This document shows positions 1 through 11,700 of a stretch of 28,234 bases of DNA, piece by piece (position 1 is the stretch's first letter; every line of letters starts with the position of its first letter). The stretch comes from Pelargonium cotyledonis. Taxonomy: Eukaryota; Streptophyta; Magnoliopsida; Geraniales; Geraniaceae. Below the pieces are notes generated by a model. The model was not told the DNA's origin, ran no database searches, and saw only the letters and a list, made by a program, of their open reading frames with translations. The DNA lies in assembly GCA_036897625.1 (NCBI GenBank), contig JAYMTA010000470.1, forward strand, positions 1-28,234, written 5' to 3'. The position numbers and the translations under genes were made by a program.

Positions 1-861
1 TCTTTGGACTCTTAAAATTAAGCTAGTACCAAAAGGGCTCCTATACTCGAAGAATAAAACTTTATTGTTGGACTAATATCGGGGTATCAATAATAGGAAC
101 AAATGCCCCTTAGGTACTAGGTTCATTACAAAAAGTGGGAGCCTTTTCCAGATGCAGTTAGTTCAATATAGTACGTAGTGCGATTCATTTATTCCTGCTG
201 ATCGATACAAATTAGAGCATGAGGTGTATTCCTGACTTGATTAGCGTTTACCAGCCGGAATTCCAGAGTTGTTAGATTAATAGGTCTACGTATGCTATTT
301 ATTTATTATTTAGGATATGGACATATATAAATTTCTTTTATAAGAAAACTTTTTATCGGATGGGCGGGAAAAGCTTTCCTAGATAATAAGACTACATTTG
401 CTGTAACACCAGTTAAAGCTAGTTTACTTTTTTATTTTATTCTACTAGGCAAGCTTGTAGGCACTTCATTATCTTTTGGTATTCTATTAAGATTCCATTT
501 GTTTAGTTTCCTAAATTAATTTATATTTGGAAACTTTTCAAGGGTAGGGTCAAAGCCTGTCTTTATAAGGACAATTCACAATATTAAAATATTAAATTTC
601 TTACATACTTGACTGCTACTCCTCATCTTATCAAACTTAACTAAACCTTCTTAAATAAGGTTTTAAGAGACTCCCCTTGAGAAGCTCTTTATTAGGAAAT
701 TCCCGTATCTGTATATTAAAAGTACTCCCACTATTTCTGAAACACGAAACTAAACTCGAACTTAGAATTATCCCTTCTTTGTGCCTACTCGTTTATATAA
801 TAGATTATTAATACTGATTCCAAAAATAACTTAAATAAATAAAAAAGACATTTGCTCGTTT
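1..861. other. No recognisable gene
   Basis: AT-rich sequence with stops in all six frames and no frame of 60 codons. It contains one perfect GGAATTCC palindrome at 257-264. A T-arm-like hairpin at 544-560 has a 5-bp stem, but no other tRNA arm lies beside it. I see nothing else here. Confidence 0.6.
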
Positions 862-926
862 TTTTCGTCTGGTTAGAGTAAGGGTCTTCGAAGCAGGAAG
901 TCGTAAGTTCAATTTAGGAATTAAGA
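862..926 (+). pseudogene. Degenerate tRNA-like sequence, Arg(UCG)-like
   Basis: The segment reads in tRNA order. A D-loop-like GGTTAGAG starts at 871. An anticodon-loop-like CTTCGAA follows about 10 nt later and would place UCG at the anticodon. A variable-region-like GAAGTCG leads to a T-loop TTCAATT at 908-914. The order and spacing resemble organellar and bacterial tRNA-Arg. The stems are not supported: the T stem pairs poorly, the anticodon stem has at most two good pairs, and no 5' acceptor strand complements the 3' side. It is best read as a worn tRNA fossil or a chance resemblance. It is one of the few such sequences on the plus strand. Confidence 0.25.
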
Positions 927-3260
927 TCTCAAGAAAGAGAAGTCTCAAGCCAGTTATATTACTTTTTGAAACCTTCTAACGTTATGCGGAGTAAAGTGTT
1001 TTTAAGTGAGTATTTTGACAGTTACCTATTTATATCCTATAAAGTTTTATTATAAGTCGATAAAACTCCTTTTTTATAGAACTATTCTTCGTTATTTAAG
1101 AAACTTTTTTCTTTTCTCTTAGGGCTCCCGATAAAAGGTTACGTACTGTAAAAGAATATGCTTTTTAAATATTATATTATATAAGAAATTCACATAGGAG
1201 ACTTAAATTTAATGAGTATCCAGAAAATGTGGGTTAAACGCTATTATAATTTTTAGTACAGGAATTTATCTGAAACCCCCCAAAAAAGCAAGTATAAAAA
1301 AAAGCCCTTTGCAACGGGATCTCCATAAGAGACAGAATATAGACTTCTTGGTAACCAGATAAGAGAGTCATCTAATCCGTGTGTTAGTACCCCTAGAACT
1401 AGAACTAGATCGGTTCAAAGTTAAATGCCTTCTAATGCCTTTTTATTACACCAGTATAAGCCATTCTATTTAAAGTTTGTCAATAGAATAGATTTAAAAA
1501 ACGAATCGATGAGAAATGTAGGAGAGCTCTTAAAAAGAATGAGATAAGTATTTTCTTTTGAATGAAGTATAGAGAGTCATAGTTAAAAATACTGCAGTCA
1601 GCACTCAGCCCAACTTGGGTTTCTAATCATACTAGAGAAATCTATTTTTAAGCTTCTAGAATTTCTAAACTTTCTTATTGTAATTTATATGCGCTAAATG
1701 AAATTTATAAGTTTTTTCTTGAGTATAGCCTTGATTTCTTCTTCTATCCTAGCAGTAAGTGACTTACCTTTTTAAGAATTTAAAAGTGGAACCTATAGGA
1801 ATACTAGTTAAGTTACAAACAAAATAGACTTGATACAAAAATTCTTGTTAATTGCTAAGGTCTCTAAAACATGGGAGTAGTCTAAGCAAGCCGGTTTACG
1901 AATAGAGGATGTTTAGATAAAGACTTTGATAAAGCTGTGTAATCGGTACGGCATCCTTGTCCAATACTTAGGAGGTCCATTCCCAGCAAGAGTTCTTTAA
2001 ATTAAGGTATCGATACGAGAGGCTTAGTTCACTTCAAGAGGATTTTTGAGTAGAATTAAAAGCTATAAGTACGGGTAATCTAACAAGTAAGTAAGAGGAA
2101 ACTTACTCGAGCATTTAGCTACTAGCCAAGACCGGAGGGTTCGTTTTAATAAAAATTAGAAACATTAGTAGTAGTCTGATATCCTTATTCAATGTACAGG
2201 TTTTAAGCCACTGAGATTTATGAGAAAGTTATACTCGGAACTAAACTACATATTGACCAAAAAGTTTATAGTACAGGGATTTTAGAACTTCTCTTTACTA
2301 TAGGATCCATGAGGCTCGTATTTTATGAAGAGGAACCCTTGTAATAAGTCAGTTGTTTTACCAAATTACTCTATTTTTTTAGAATTTGCTAATATTAAAT
2401 AGCAGAAAAACAGGAATGGGGTGCGTTAGACTAGCAAGCTACCCTTTTTTGGAATACCTTTTTTAGAGTCTCACTTCACTGGGAAATCCTACCAACTAGT
2501 AAGGACAAATCCTCTTAATTACTACATTAAGCAGGATCCCCCTAGATATTTATTAGGTTATGCTAACCCTCTCCTTTGTTTGTTTAAAATTTTATAGAGA
2601 CTCCTTAAATTAGATTTAACTAAAATGCGCAATAAATATACTGCCAGTTAGCCCGAAGGGTCCTCATGTAGTTCTGAAATACTCCACTTATAGGATATTA
2701 CGAAATTGCCAAGTGGATTTTGCTTATACTTAGAACCTGGAACTTTTGAAACGAAACAGGAGTCGGTCTGAGCCTATGCCTATATGAGCGAACAATCTCA
2801 CGGGGCCCGTTAATATGTTATTACAAAGCCCTTGACTAGAAATAGATGCTCTAGTAAGTACCCACTTGTATAAAAGAACCTCTGAATCTCTTTTGAGGTA
2901 GTAAAAACTATAATCAGGATCTCGGAATCGTTTTTTAACCTTCTTTGTACGGGGCTTCTTCCTAACTTTAGCACTAGGAATAACAAAATCTCAGAATCCA
3001 AATTCTGCAGGAAAACTCTATGCTGCTTTATACTGTACTACTAATCAACTCCATAGGGGATAGCTATAGTAAGGACATTTATAAGAATAACTAGACTAAC
3101 GGAATTATACGTGTAAGAATTAACAAACAAATGTCGAGGTATCTCGATGCCATAAATCAGTCGGGTATTATCTCAACTTAGTAAAATTTAGCTTGTAGAG
3201 TCCGTTAAGGGGTACTCTATATTAAGCGATTCCCCTTTATTTCGCTCTTTTTTTTACTCA
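927..3260. other. No recognisable gene
   Basis: Stop-dense AT-rich DNA on both strands. The only frame above 60 codons is a 63-codon minus-strand frame at 2810-3001 that matches nothing I know and is expected by chance. A TTGACA at 1015-1020 stands 17 bp before a TATAAA at 1038-1043, but no gene follows. Confidence 0.6.
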
Positions 3261-3282
3261 AATTCCTGGTTAGGAGGTTAAT
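3261..3282 (+). repeat. Short dispersed repeat, copy 1
   Basis: This segment contains AATTCCTGGTT followed by GGAGGTTAAT. A nearly identical arrangement occurs at 4639-4661, with two extra T bases in the middle and one extra T near the end. The shared blocks are in the same order and spacing, which makes chance less likely than for a single short word. Its function is unknown. It could be a worn copy of a small dispersed repeat. Confidence 0.3.
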
Positions 3283-4638
3283 CCCATGATAGTACTAGTT
3301 TAGTCAACCTCACATACAATGACACTAACTTCAAGAGCTAGAAAACTGGACTTCCGTTAGCTTTATCGATAGAAAAGACTCATAACACTTTCAAGACCTA
3401 CTTTGGAACTTCCTTATTTCTTAAAAATACCGTTTATCCTCAGTTTATTAGATACTTTAAAGTGTTTCCCATTTTACCTGGAGATTTTCTATATTCTAAT
3501 ATATTACCTTAATTAATTTGCGAAAAACACCTTTATGCTCTGGAATTCTTAATATATAACAATCCATTTAGGAAAAGATACCGATTACATACAAAATGAT
3601 AAGGGAAAAACTGGGATCTAGATTCATTAAGAACTGTCCTTTAAGTTTTAGAGGGCTTGCGAGAGGAACTGATACTGGAAGGACAGATGAAAGCACTAAC
3701 CAAATATGGATACCAAGAAAAGCTGGCTTAAAAAAAATACAAATGACTTTTTAGCTACTTTCTTTCTTTGCTAGGATCCATCCCAAGTAATTAAACAAGA
3801 AATTCTATAAAACTTAAGTAAGGGCTGAGGCCTATAATTAAAGGGGTATCCAACATTTCTTGGTTAAATGTAAAAAACCAGCTTAATACGTATCTTAACT
3901 AGCAGAGCTGTATAAGCAAGAATTATATAACATTAGGGTTCTTTTAATGTTTTAACATGGATTCCCTTTTTAGCTTTTCTTTATATAGGGGAGTGACTTT
4001 TCCTACTTAGCTGTCTTTATAGTATCCAGAAATTGTATCCATAAATTAAGTAATTCGATAAACTTTATATTTCTTTATATTTATAGTAAATAGGGTTTCC
4101 AAGGTTTTCTTAAGAGGTCCACCAATTTAAGTATAGGAAATCTCTATTGCAATTAAAATGTATCTTTCGGATGGATAAAGTGGCATTCAAGAAAACTCTT
4201 TTGGTTTCTCAATTTAGTCCTTAATAATTTTTATTTGTAGGAATTCCTTTTCTACTATTAGTGATTGAAACGAGTTTTCTTTATCCCGGAACCTGGAATT
4301 TACTAGAACTAGCAAAGTGGATGCCTGTTTAAATGAAAAGTAATGAGTGTCTATTTGCTTTTAAGAGCTTGGGAGAAGGCTTAAGCTTTAACAAGGAATT
4401 CTAAATTTATTGAATTGAAGCGGGTATTTAGCCCTTTTTCTATTAACAAGATAGGAATTCTTTTCTTAAATAGTTACTTCTTATTGTCAGTGCTTTCATA
4501 TGCCCCTTGCTTGTACCAAGGAAAGTCAACCTATAAGAGATCCCTATGATGGACAGTTCTTCTTAATGAATCTAAATCTTTATTTATTAGCTTTACAGGA
4601 TACAAGTTTTACACGTTTTACTAGTTTAAAGTCTAAAG
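3283..4638. other. No recognisable gene
   Basis: No frame reaches 60 codons. There is a GGAATTCC palindrome at 4240-4247 and several other GAATTC sites. No RNA gene or repeat longer than background could be seen. Confidence 0.6.
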
Positions 4639-4727
4639 AATTCCTGGTTTTGGAGGTTTAATGTAAAGCAGTCATGCAGGCATGTATTCTAATAATTGTA
4701 GCTATTTATATTCGGGGTTTTGGAGGT
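4639..4727 (+). repeat. Short repeat with GGTTTTGGAGGT twice
   Basis: The 12-mer GGTTTTGGAGGT occurs at 4646-4657 and again at 4716-4727, 70 bp apart. The first occurrence lies inside a longer match to the repeat at 3261-3282. A near-palindrome, CATGCAGGCATG, lies between them at about 4673-4684. The sequence between the two 12-mers is not itself duplicated, so this is not a simple tandem repeat. Nothing shows what it does. Confidence 0.3.
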
Positions 4728-6549
4728 ATGCTGTGACATTGTAAACCTGATTCTATTTCTTTGAGAGTGGATTCCTAGTATTTGAGATTAGGTATTTACT
4801 CAACTTCTGAATAGTATTCTTGTATTCTAATTCTAGCTAAATGAGTATTAGACAGAAACTGATTCTCCTCTTTGTTTTTGAGTATAGTCCTAAGAATTTT
4901 ATAGTTCTTGATAGTTTAGGAATGGAGAATTCTGAATCTTAGAAGTTCCTGATACTAAGACCTTTGCCGAAGTCCTTTGCCAGCTCTCCCTGTTAGAATT
5001 AGAATACATTGCTTTTCCATTAAGACTTAGGATTAACTCCATGCTATTAGATCAGAAAGTTCCCTCAACTATTATAGAGTCTTTCCCTCTTAAAAGATAA
5101 CCGATACCTGCATAAACAAAGGAAACTAAAGGTACTATAATACAATTCAGAAAGAGTGTTATATCCCTAATCTCTTACCCTAATCTCTAATATATACAAC
5201 TCAAAAGGTCAAAAAGGTAATAGAATTCTGTTCTCTACTTACACAGAAGGCAAGTTTGCTTTACTAGCTTTACAAACGAAGAACTAAGAGCTACAATTCT
5301 TTAACTCCTATTCCTACAGCTTTACATACTTCCTATTATGTCAGAAATAGCAACAAATAAATAAAGAATAGAATTTACCTCAAGAGTCTCTTCGAAACCT
5401 CCAATTATTATTCTAATTAGAACCATTAAGCTCAACCAACTAGAGAATCTGATAAATAAAGTCTAATACTCCAGAACCTGCTTACCCAGAGGAACTAATA
5501 CAAGTAAACTGACTAACCTTGGTCTAGAAAAAACATTAACCTTCCTCGGCACCCCTTGCGCGGTAACATTGATTTTATCTTTCTACTTATAATAAGGATA
5601 AGGTTTGTATCCTCCCTTTCGATAAGAACAAGGAACGAGAGATAATAACCCTACTAAGAAAAGGACAGGTATAACTACCAGGAGGTAATCCTAAAAGAAA
5701 GGAGCGCCCTCTGTGTATCTTAATTCTGTTCGTTTCTAAAGATTCTAAATCCCTAAAATCCAGCGTAAATCAAGTGAAATGAAACACACGGAGGTACACT
5801 AATTCGTGAGCTATTCTAGATAGTAACCCGAGCCCCTTTTCTATTTTTGTAATAATTGGTATTTATAGGGGTTGACTTTAGTTAAAAAGGGTTCCTAATA
5901 AAGTTTGATTTAGGGGACCAAAAAGTGAATACTGAATAAACCATAGGAAAAAAACTCTAAAAGCTTCAGATGTGCATACTTGGCACGCTGACTTGTGTTT
6001 TAGTATTGTTCTAATTGATATGGATTTGCTTTAACATTTTGAAGTCTTTATGGAAAAGGTATAAGGAGTATCTTTCGATTTCTGATTCCGGGATAAGAAG
6101 GGAGGACATTTGGGAGTCTAGAGAACTCTAATTTGTTTGCGGTAAATACTTGTGTAGAGCTTTAAGGAAGGGGGTAGGCTGGTTTTCCTATTGTAGTTGC
6201 CTAGTTTTCTATTTTAAGAGGGACTTTTTCTGCGGATCCTTGCTCAGTGGTTTGGGTGGTAGTAGAGTTTTAGGCCAAGATCATTCATATAGAAAGAAAA
6301 AAGTACTCTATAGTATAAAGATAGTTAGTATACAAGGGAACTCCGTATCACTTAGTTAATATTGCTAAAGAATTAAAGGGAAAATAAGGTATCTTAGATC
6401 TAATTTAGTTAAGTATAACGTTATAATAATTTTTTGGGGGTTTTACTGCTACGCTTTTTTTTTTGATTACTTATATTCTATAGAAGCAAGATAAACTTTA
6501 CATCTGCCTGAATCACAGAACCCAGAAAGTGTTTCCACTAAAAAGCCTT
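4728..6549. other. No recognisable gene
   Basis: AT-rich and stop-dense. The longest frame is a 69-codon plus-strand frame at 6150-6359 that would need a TTG start and matches no known family. A small GC-richer island near 5545-5580 includes CCTCGGCACCCC, which resembles CCTCGGTACCCC at about 8077. Confidence 0.55.
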
Positions 6550-6570
6550 GCTCTAATGAGAGCTTTTTTT
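6550..6570 (+). terminator. Terminator-like hairpin with T run
   Basis: A perfect 5-bp stem GCTCT/AGAGC closes an AATG loop and is followed directly by seven T bases. This is the layout of a bacterial intrinsic terminator, and such hairpins also occur at organellar transcript ends. The stem is short and no gene lies upstream on the plus strand, so it may be a chance hairpin. Confidence 0.2.
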
Positions 6571-7068
6571 GTTATTTATGATAAATATGATAAAAATAAT
6601 AAAGATATATCATCTATCTATGTAATGTGGATCTCGGATGACTCACTCTTTACATAGTTCATTTATCACTTATGAAAGCATCGCTGGAAAAGCACACATA
6701 CTATAACTACTAGTGCAAACTCCATATCCTATAAAGAAAGAGGTCTTTCCTTATTCAAATTTATAGCCGAAGATCCATATCTTTTGTAATAGACTATATC
6801 TAAATTAGAAATTACCAGCAAAAAAAACCAAGTAAAGAAAGAAATAAGTGTACGTTTTTCCTACGAAGAACGGGCTTTCTATTTAGTAGCAAATCTTGGA
6901 TATTAGGTCGGAAAACCCCTGTGGAAATTTCCGTTTTGCAAAGTTAATAGGAAAGGATTCTGGGTTTTATACATACAATTGGACTAGAAGATTTAAGGTT
7001 TTTATTTATAGCTTAACAGGGTACCTCTACAGATTTTGACTCTTATTTCTTATAAGAAAGAGCTGTGA
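6571..7068. other. No recognisable gene
   Basis: No open frame of note and no RNA-like structure. It precedes the purine-rich basic tract that opens at 7069. Confidence 0.55.
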
Positions 7069-7383
7069 GACTCTGTTTCTCCTCGACTAGATTTTAGGGC
7101 TAAGCTTTCAGAAAAGGGAGTACAACTTAGAGATTTAAAGTATTATTTCAATCAGAGAACTCCAAGGATCAAGTGTAAGTTGGCTTGGGTTAAGGGTCTT
7201 AGGAAAGGCATAGCTACCGAGAGTTATAGCGCTGAACAAAGTATAGGGAATCTGTTAAGATTGCAGGTACAGGGATTGAGGGAAAAGCTTGCGTTTGTGA
7301 GTCAGAAACACCAAAACAAGAAACTAAGAGCCAGTCAAGCAAAAGGTCAAGGAAAAAGGTCTAGGCATTGGGATAGGTACTAA
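7069..7383 (+). pseudogene. Open frame of 104 codons rich in Lys/Arg, unrecognised
   Basis: The frame is open from the stop at 7066-7068 to the TAA at 7381-7383. It has no ATG. A TTG at 7180 would give 67 codons. The predicted peptide is strongly basic, about a quarter Lys plus Arg, and ends in a Lys/Arg/His-rich tail. This charge pattern is common in ribosomal proteins and other RNA-binding proteins, but I cannot match it to any family. There is no ribosome-binding site and no partner gene nearby. A frame of this length is close to the longest expected by chance here, so a coding history is only a possibility. The last 30 bp overlap a stretch resembling 17034-17070. Confidence 0.2.
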
Positions 7384-7395
7384 GTCTAGGTTAGT
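7358..7395 (+). repeat. Relict repeat fragment similar to 17034-17070
   Basis: About 27 of 36 positions match the sequence starting at 17034, including the exact block GATAGGTAC at 7372-7380 and 17048-17056 and a following GTCTAG. The match is imperfect and short, but it fits a second collinear match further downstream (8000-8063 against 17098-17176). It may be part of the same worn dispersed repeat, here separated from its downstream half by about 600 bp that include a tRNA-like relic. Confidence 0.3.
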
Positions 7396-7442
7396 CCAAG
7401 GTAAGTAACTCGTGGTACTAACTATAACTAAACGATTGGGGA

Positions 7443-7514
7443 TTTCTCATAGTCGATTCGAACCTGTGCCCTTTGCTGGGGTTCAGTCTGAAGTGTACCA
7501 CTAAAAAGAGAGGA
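7443..7514 (-). pseudogene. Degenerate tRNA-like sequence, Phe-like
   Basis: Read on the minus strand, the segment has a D-loop-like AGTGGTA, an anticodon-loop-like ACTGAAC with GAA at the anticodon position, and a T-loop TTCGAAT (plus 7456-7462). The order and total length (about 72 nt) fit a tRNA, and the anticodon resembles tRNA-Phe. The supporting stems are poor: about four of seven acceptor pairs and two of five T-stem pairs, with no clear anticodon stem. It cannot be a normal functional tRNA as written. It sits between the two halves of the relict repeat seen at 7.36 and 8.0 kb. Confidence 0.3.
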
Positions 7515-7908
7515 CCTAGCCTTGAATATAGCATTTGCTCTATGACGTGAAATCCCAAACAAAGAGTATACTATTTGCTATCCCAGATACTATAAAAACA
7601 GCAGAGTATGGAGCAATTCTTTTTCCTTTGGCAAGACTTTCTATATATTCGGAAAAGTATAACCAGGATGAAAACAGGTATTAAGGGAGGCCTTCTAGAG
7701 ATAACGGTCTATTCCCCTACTTTAAGAGGTATTTCCCTAGTTTTAAAGTAGTCGGTCATAAGGAATTCCTAAAGAAGGGGGCTCCGTTGCAGGTGTTTAA
7801 GGATAATTTTATAGGGGTTTTAGTTATTAGTTATTCGAATTTTTTTTTTTTCAAGTACAAGGTATAGGTAAGAAAGACATATGCTAGGTGGTGAATAAGA
7901 AATAAGCT
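7515..7908. other. No recognisable gene; T12 run
   Basis: A featureless stretch with a GGAATTCC palindrome at 7762-7769 and a run of twelve T at 7840-7851. It leads into the basic frame at 7909. Confidence 0.5.
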
Positions 7909-8105
7909 ATGAAAAATCAAGGTACAAAAGTCAGTAAGAGTTTTGAAAGAAAGTATAAGGATCAGCTCCAGGCTAAGAGTGCAGGTATCGTGAAAAAGGT
8001 AAGAAAGCAAAGAAGTAGTAGATGTTGGCTAAAAGGGTATCTATGTTCTATCAGGTATACTACTGGCATCACCCTCCCTCGGTACCCCAGAGTCCGGTAG
8101 TATAC
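7909..8105 (+). repeat. Relict repeat, copy A, with a basic 63-codon frame
   Basis: The block TAAGAAAGCAA at 8000-8010 and a 26-bp block at 8038-8063 occur in the same order at 17098-17108 and 17151-17176. The 26-bp block matches at 23 of 26 positions, and the spacing between blocks differs by only about 15 bp. Two collinear matches make chance unlikely. An ATG frame runs 7909-8100 (63 codons). Its first half is rich in Lys and Arg, and it ends in a segment that the 17-kb copy partly shares at peptide level. I do not recognise the product. The 3' end forms a long hairpin listed separately. Confidence 0.4.
8055..8105. repeat. Inverted repeat (12-bp stem, 27-nt loop)
   Basis: GTATACTACTGG at 8055-8066 pairs with CCGGTAGTATAC at 8094-8105 at 11 of 12 positions plus one G·U. 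The loop at 8067-8093 is unusually GC-rich for this window. The left arm lies within the block shared with the copy at 17151-17176, but the 17-kb copy lacks the right arm. The hairpin may mark the end of the repeat or an RNA 3' end. Confidence 0.4.
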
Positions 8106-8617
8106 TTATCTATGTACTATAGTTCTATACTCTCGAAAGTAGTAACAAACAGGAAGAATATTCCTTAAAACTACGAACTCTAATTTCTAATACTAGTGAT
8201 AAATGGCTTTACTTAAACCTTTTCTATTAAAAATATGTATTCCCTTTTTTCTTTGGCCTTTATAAAAAAGGAAGATTCCTTTTTGTATTCTGGTTAAAGT
8301 GAATGAGTTTCCGACAAAGAAAGAGCATTTATAAAGTATTTAGCTAAAGCAGATTTTGTTTTATTTTGGGTTCTTGACCTTAGGTCTGCCCCTTTGCTCT
8401 GGTTAACAAATTCATGCTAGTTAAAAATGTCTAATGATAGGTACTAACACACTCCTTAAGAAAGAGAAGATTAGTAATAACTACTAACGCGAAAAACCAA
8501 TTAAGGAAGAGATAAGGTGGTAAGCAGGTTGCTATTGTGTGTGTTCCTTTGTTCTATCTGCTCCGAGACAATAAAACAAAGATGCTGGGGAATATAAAGA
8601 ACTCAGTGATTTTTTCT
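8106..8617. other. No recognisable gene
   Basis: No frame of note. The stretch around 8505-8565 faintly resembles the relict repeat (a CAGGT block followed by TGTTCTATCT-like words), but the match is too broken to call. Confidence 0.5.
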
Positions 8618-8758
8618 GGCAAGGACACAAGAGTATGTAGAACTAAAGTTTAGAAAGGTATAAGGTATACTAGTAGAATTGGGAAAGATCTAAAAAGGAA
8701 AATGCAGAGGGTTCTATTGAGACTAAAGAAATTCAAAAGGAAAGCGCGGTGTCTATAG
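8618..8758 (+). pseudogene. Purine-rich tract with a strongly basic broken frame
   Basis: One plus-strand frame has a single stop at 8651-8653 and then runs 34 codons to the TAG at 8756-8758. Fifteen of those 34 codons are Lys or Arg, with no Glu and one Asp. Purine-rich DNA alone would give Glu and Gly about as often as Lys and Arg, so the bias hints at a past coding frame for a basic protein, but the peptide is too short to assign. The start of the tract (GGCAAGGACA then AAGAG) resembles 16950-16967. It may be another worn copy of the 7.9/17.0-kb repeat. Confidence 0.2.
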
Positions 8759-11700
8759 AATGCATATTCTTTTTAGTGCTCTCCCGTTTAAGCTAAAGCC
8801 TCGAGGATCTACTTGAACAAGATTAAATCCCCTATATTAAGTAAAGCCGAAAACACGGAACCGGAAAAGCTCCTTTAATACCAAAAGCCCTGAGTGTCAT
8901 AAGGTAAGGAACCTCTTTTTACTAACTCTTTTGGTATTTTACTCTATTCTAACTTACTTGATCCATTAGTTTCTTATTGTGGGGTTTGACTTACGCAGCC
9001 TAAAGTAATACAAAGCACCAGATCCTGGGATCACAAAGGGTTTAGTAAAACACTATCGATGAGATAAACCAAACAAAGTTCTTACTTCTGGAGAATACTT
9101 TATTGTTTCAGCTCTTTTGAAAAGTCTGCCTTTAAACAATGAGTCCTGGACACATAATAATAATGGGTCTATCAACAACAAAAGGAGTATACCTAAAAAA
9201 GAGGTTTGAATCTGGGATTACCGGTTATGTCTTGAGTAAAGTATGTATATCAATATGGATTTAGCCACCCTTTCTATAGAATTGGATTAGGTATAATCTG
9301 AAATACTTAAGTATCTTAAATTCCTGTGGTATTTCTTAATACAAAAAGTTCTGCTGGGATATTTCTTGGGGCAAACTCCTAAGGCTTCCTATAGTATAGG
9401 CCGGCCGGAATCTGAGCTAAAAAAGTGACAGGATGCTACAATCCCCCTCCACACTTCTAAAAATATCTAGAATTTTTTAGCTTTAAATTTATATTGATAT
9501 ACCTTCTTCTTCATTAATGGAAATAAAGGAAGTAACTAGAAGGACTCATAAAAGTGTATAGTACTAAAAATATACTAATAACCAAGACCTGATGTGGAGC
9601 CTGAACTACCAAGCACGCGTCATTAATTTTAGAACCCCCTTCGAATCGCCATAGGGACGCTTTAGATTACTGACATTCGTTTTTTTAAGCTAAGCAGAAT
9701 GAATATTCATTAAGACTAGAAACAGAAGTCCATAAAATCCCAGTTCCCGTTTTTGATTCTATAATGTTTTCCCATATCCTACATCAAGAAAAAACTTTAA
9801 ACTTTAATATGGAAAATATCGTAAAGTATGCTTTTATTTCGGAAGTGAAGGTAGCTCTTTAAGAAAAGTTTTTTCTTGATGTTCTGCTTGCGCTTTAGTA
9901 TCAGGGTAATGTAAGTAAGATTTCCTAGAATCTAGAAGTCTTTAGTAAAAGCTTCACCAAATTCTCTCTAGGATTTAGGGCAGCTAGTAATAGGATACTC
10001 TTCTCTTAAATAAGTAGGGAAGGTGCTAAGAGAGTTAGTTGTCTGCTCGTTGTTCTCTGCTTTGTATTCTAGTTCCACTTAGGATATGTATTAAGAAAGA
10101 GTTAAGCCTTTTAGAAAGTATTTAATTAAAATATATAATAAAAGAGTCCTTTTAGTCCCGAATTTTATGTTAAGGAGGTTTACAGTTTCCCAGGTTTAAT
10201 TTTATTAAAAGTAAGGAGTTTTTGTTTTGGTAAAGACATATGTAAAACTAAGAGGTAAATAAGCTTTCCTCTTGTTGCCTGGTTTTTCTAGTTAGCAGTA
10301 GTCCTAAAGCGAATAAAAATTGAGTAAATAAAAAAGGGGCGTGGAGAATCCCATAGAAACTGGAAAACTGTTAGTAGCTACCAATCAGGGGGCACTGTTA
10401 AAGGGTGTTAAGGAATCTAAACCCGATATGGAGTCTAAAAACCAGAGAAGCGGGCCTACTCAAAGCATGAGTTTCCTTGGGTACTTCTCATAACTGTTAA
10501 TCTCTTAATGTAATGCTGAAAAATGGATGGAATATGGGTTTAATCTTTAAAACCCTGGGACTCCTCCTTAAATAAAGTAACTCGGATACTTCAATAAATC
10601 GAAAAAATAAAGAGCTTGTTGCAACCTATTCTTATACCGCCGAAAGAGTGTCTAGCTGAAAGAGTATACTAACGACAGAATAACCCTTTATTTGATACCC
10701 TATAGAAAAAAACTACCTGCTGAAACCCAGATAATGAGGTACGTGCTAAGCTCACTAATAGAAAGGGGCCTCCCTGGTAGCCGTGATTTAACAGGAGCTT
10801 CTCGTCACTTTTAAAATGGATAAGTGAAAACGATTCCCAATTACAATTAGCAATACGTCTGGTTCCTAACAAATCTACAAGATACAAGTAAAATGAGTGA
10901 AGCATAAGATTGAGCTAGGAGTTTTTGTGATCCCATTATTACATTAGAGAATTGCTAAGATTAAGGGAATTCCTTTATTAGTTTTTACTACTTCAGTATA
11001 AGCTGTATGTACACTTAACTTTTGTTAGCACGGAATATCTATATGCCATATCTATTTAATTTAAAGCTAGCAGGCTAAATACTTATTTCTAGATTAAGAG
11101 TTACTCCTTTATTTTCGGAAGAGAGTCCTGAAAGTCTGCGATATAAGTAGAGTTTCGCCCCTTGCTTTGACTCGGGCACTTTTTCCTTGACTTTAGTGGA
11201 CACTAGTAAAGAGGGGCTCTCGTTGTCTTCTGTAGTTACTGTCTTATGGAGTATAGGAGTAATCTCTTTTGTAAGTTTATGGGATTGTCTCCTTGCCTTG
11301 TACGGGGTTCTTCTAGAACAAGGATTGTATGAGAAAATGAAATTCTTAATTTCTTTCAAAGTGGATCGATAGGGTAAGAATTAATTAGTACTAAAAACTG
11401 GATTCTGTTGCTAAATTCTAACAATTGATGTTCTACGGTAAAACAGAAGGCTATTTCCATTATTCAAAATTGGGTTCTATTTAAAAACCCCTATTATAGG
11501 GTCGAGAGCTAGATCAGAGCAAGGACTTCTTTTTAAAGCCAGTACAAAATGAATTGCACATATTTTGGTATTTTTCATATGTGTTATAGCAGATTAGCCC
11601 TAAAAACACAGGATATTTGATCAGGGTTGGATAGGCGGTTGATTATATGCTTATTTCTATTACGGCAGTTATATTGATTCTTTTTGATATCTAAAAGGGG

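Noticed and set aside
544-560. T-arm-like hairpin GTAGG/CCTGT
   Set aside because: The loop is GTCAAAG rather than TTCRANY, and no D or anticodon arm lies upstream.
1015-1043. TTGACA, 17-bp spacer, TATAAA: a bacterial or plastid-type promoter layout
   Set aside because: Eleven of twelve consensus positions match, but one or two such matches are expected by chance in AT-rich DNA of this size, and no gene follows.
10669-10905. 78-codon minus-strand frame
   Set aside because: No family resemblance, no start signal and no neighbouring gene. It is chance-compatible.
11075-11359. 94-codon minus-strand frame with an ATG-type start
   Set aside because: No recognisable motif, overlapped by an opposing 61-codon frame, and of the length expected for the longest chance frame here.
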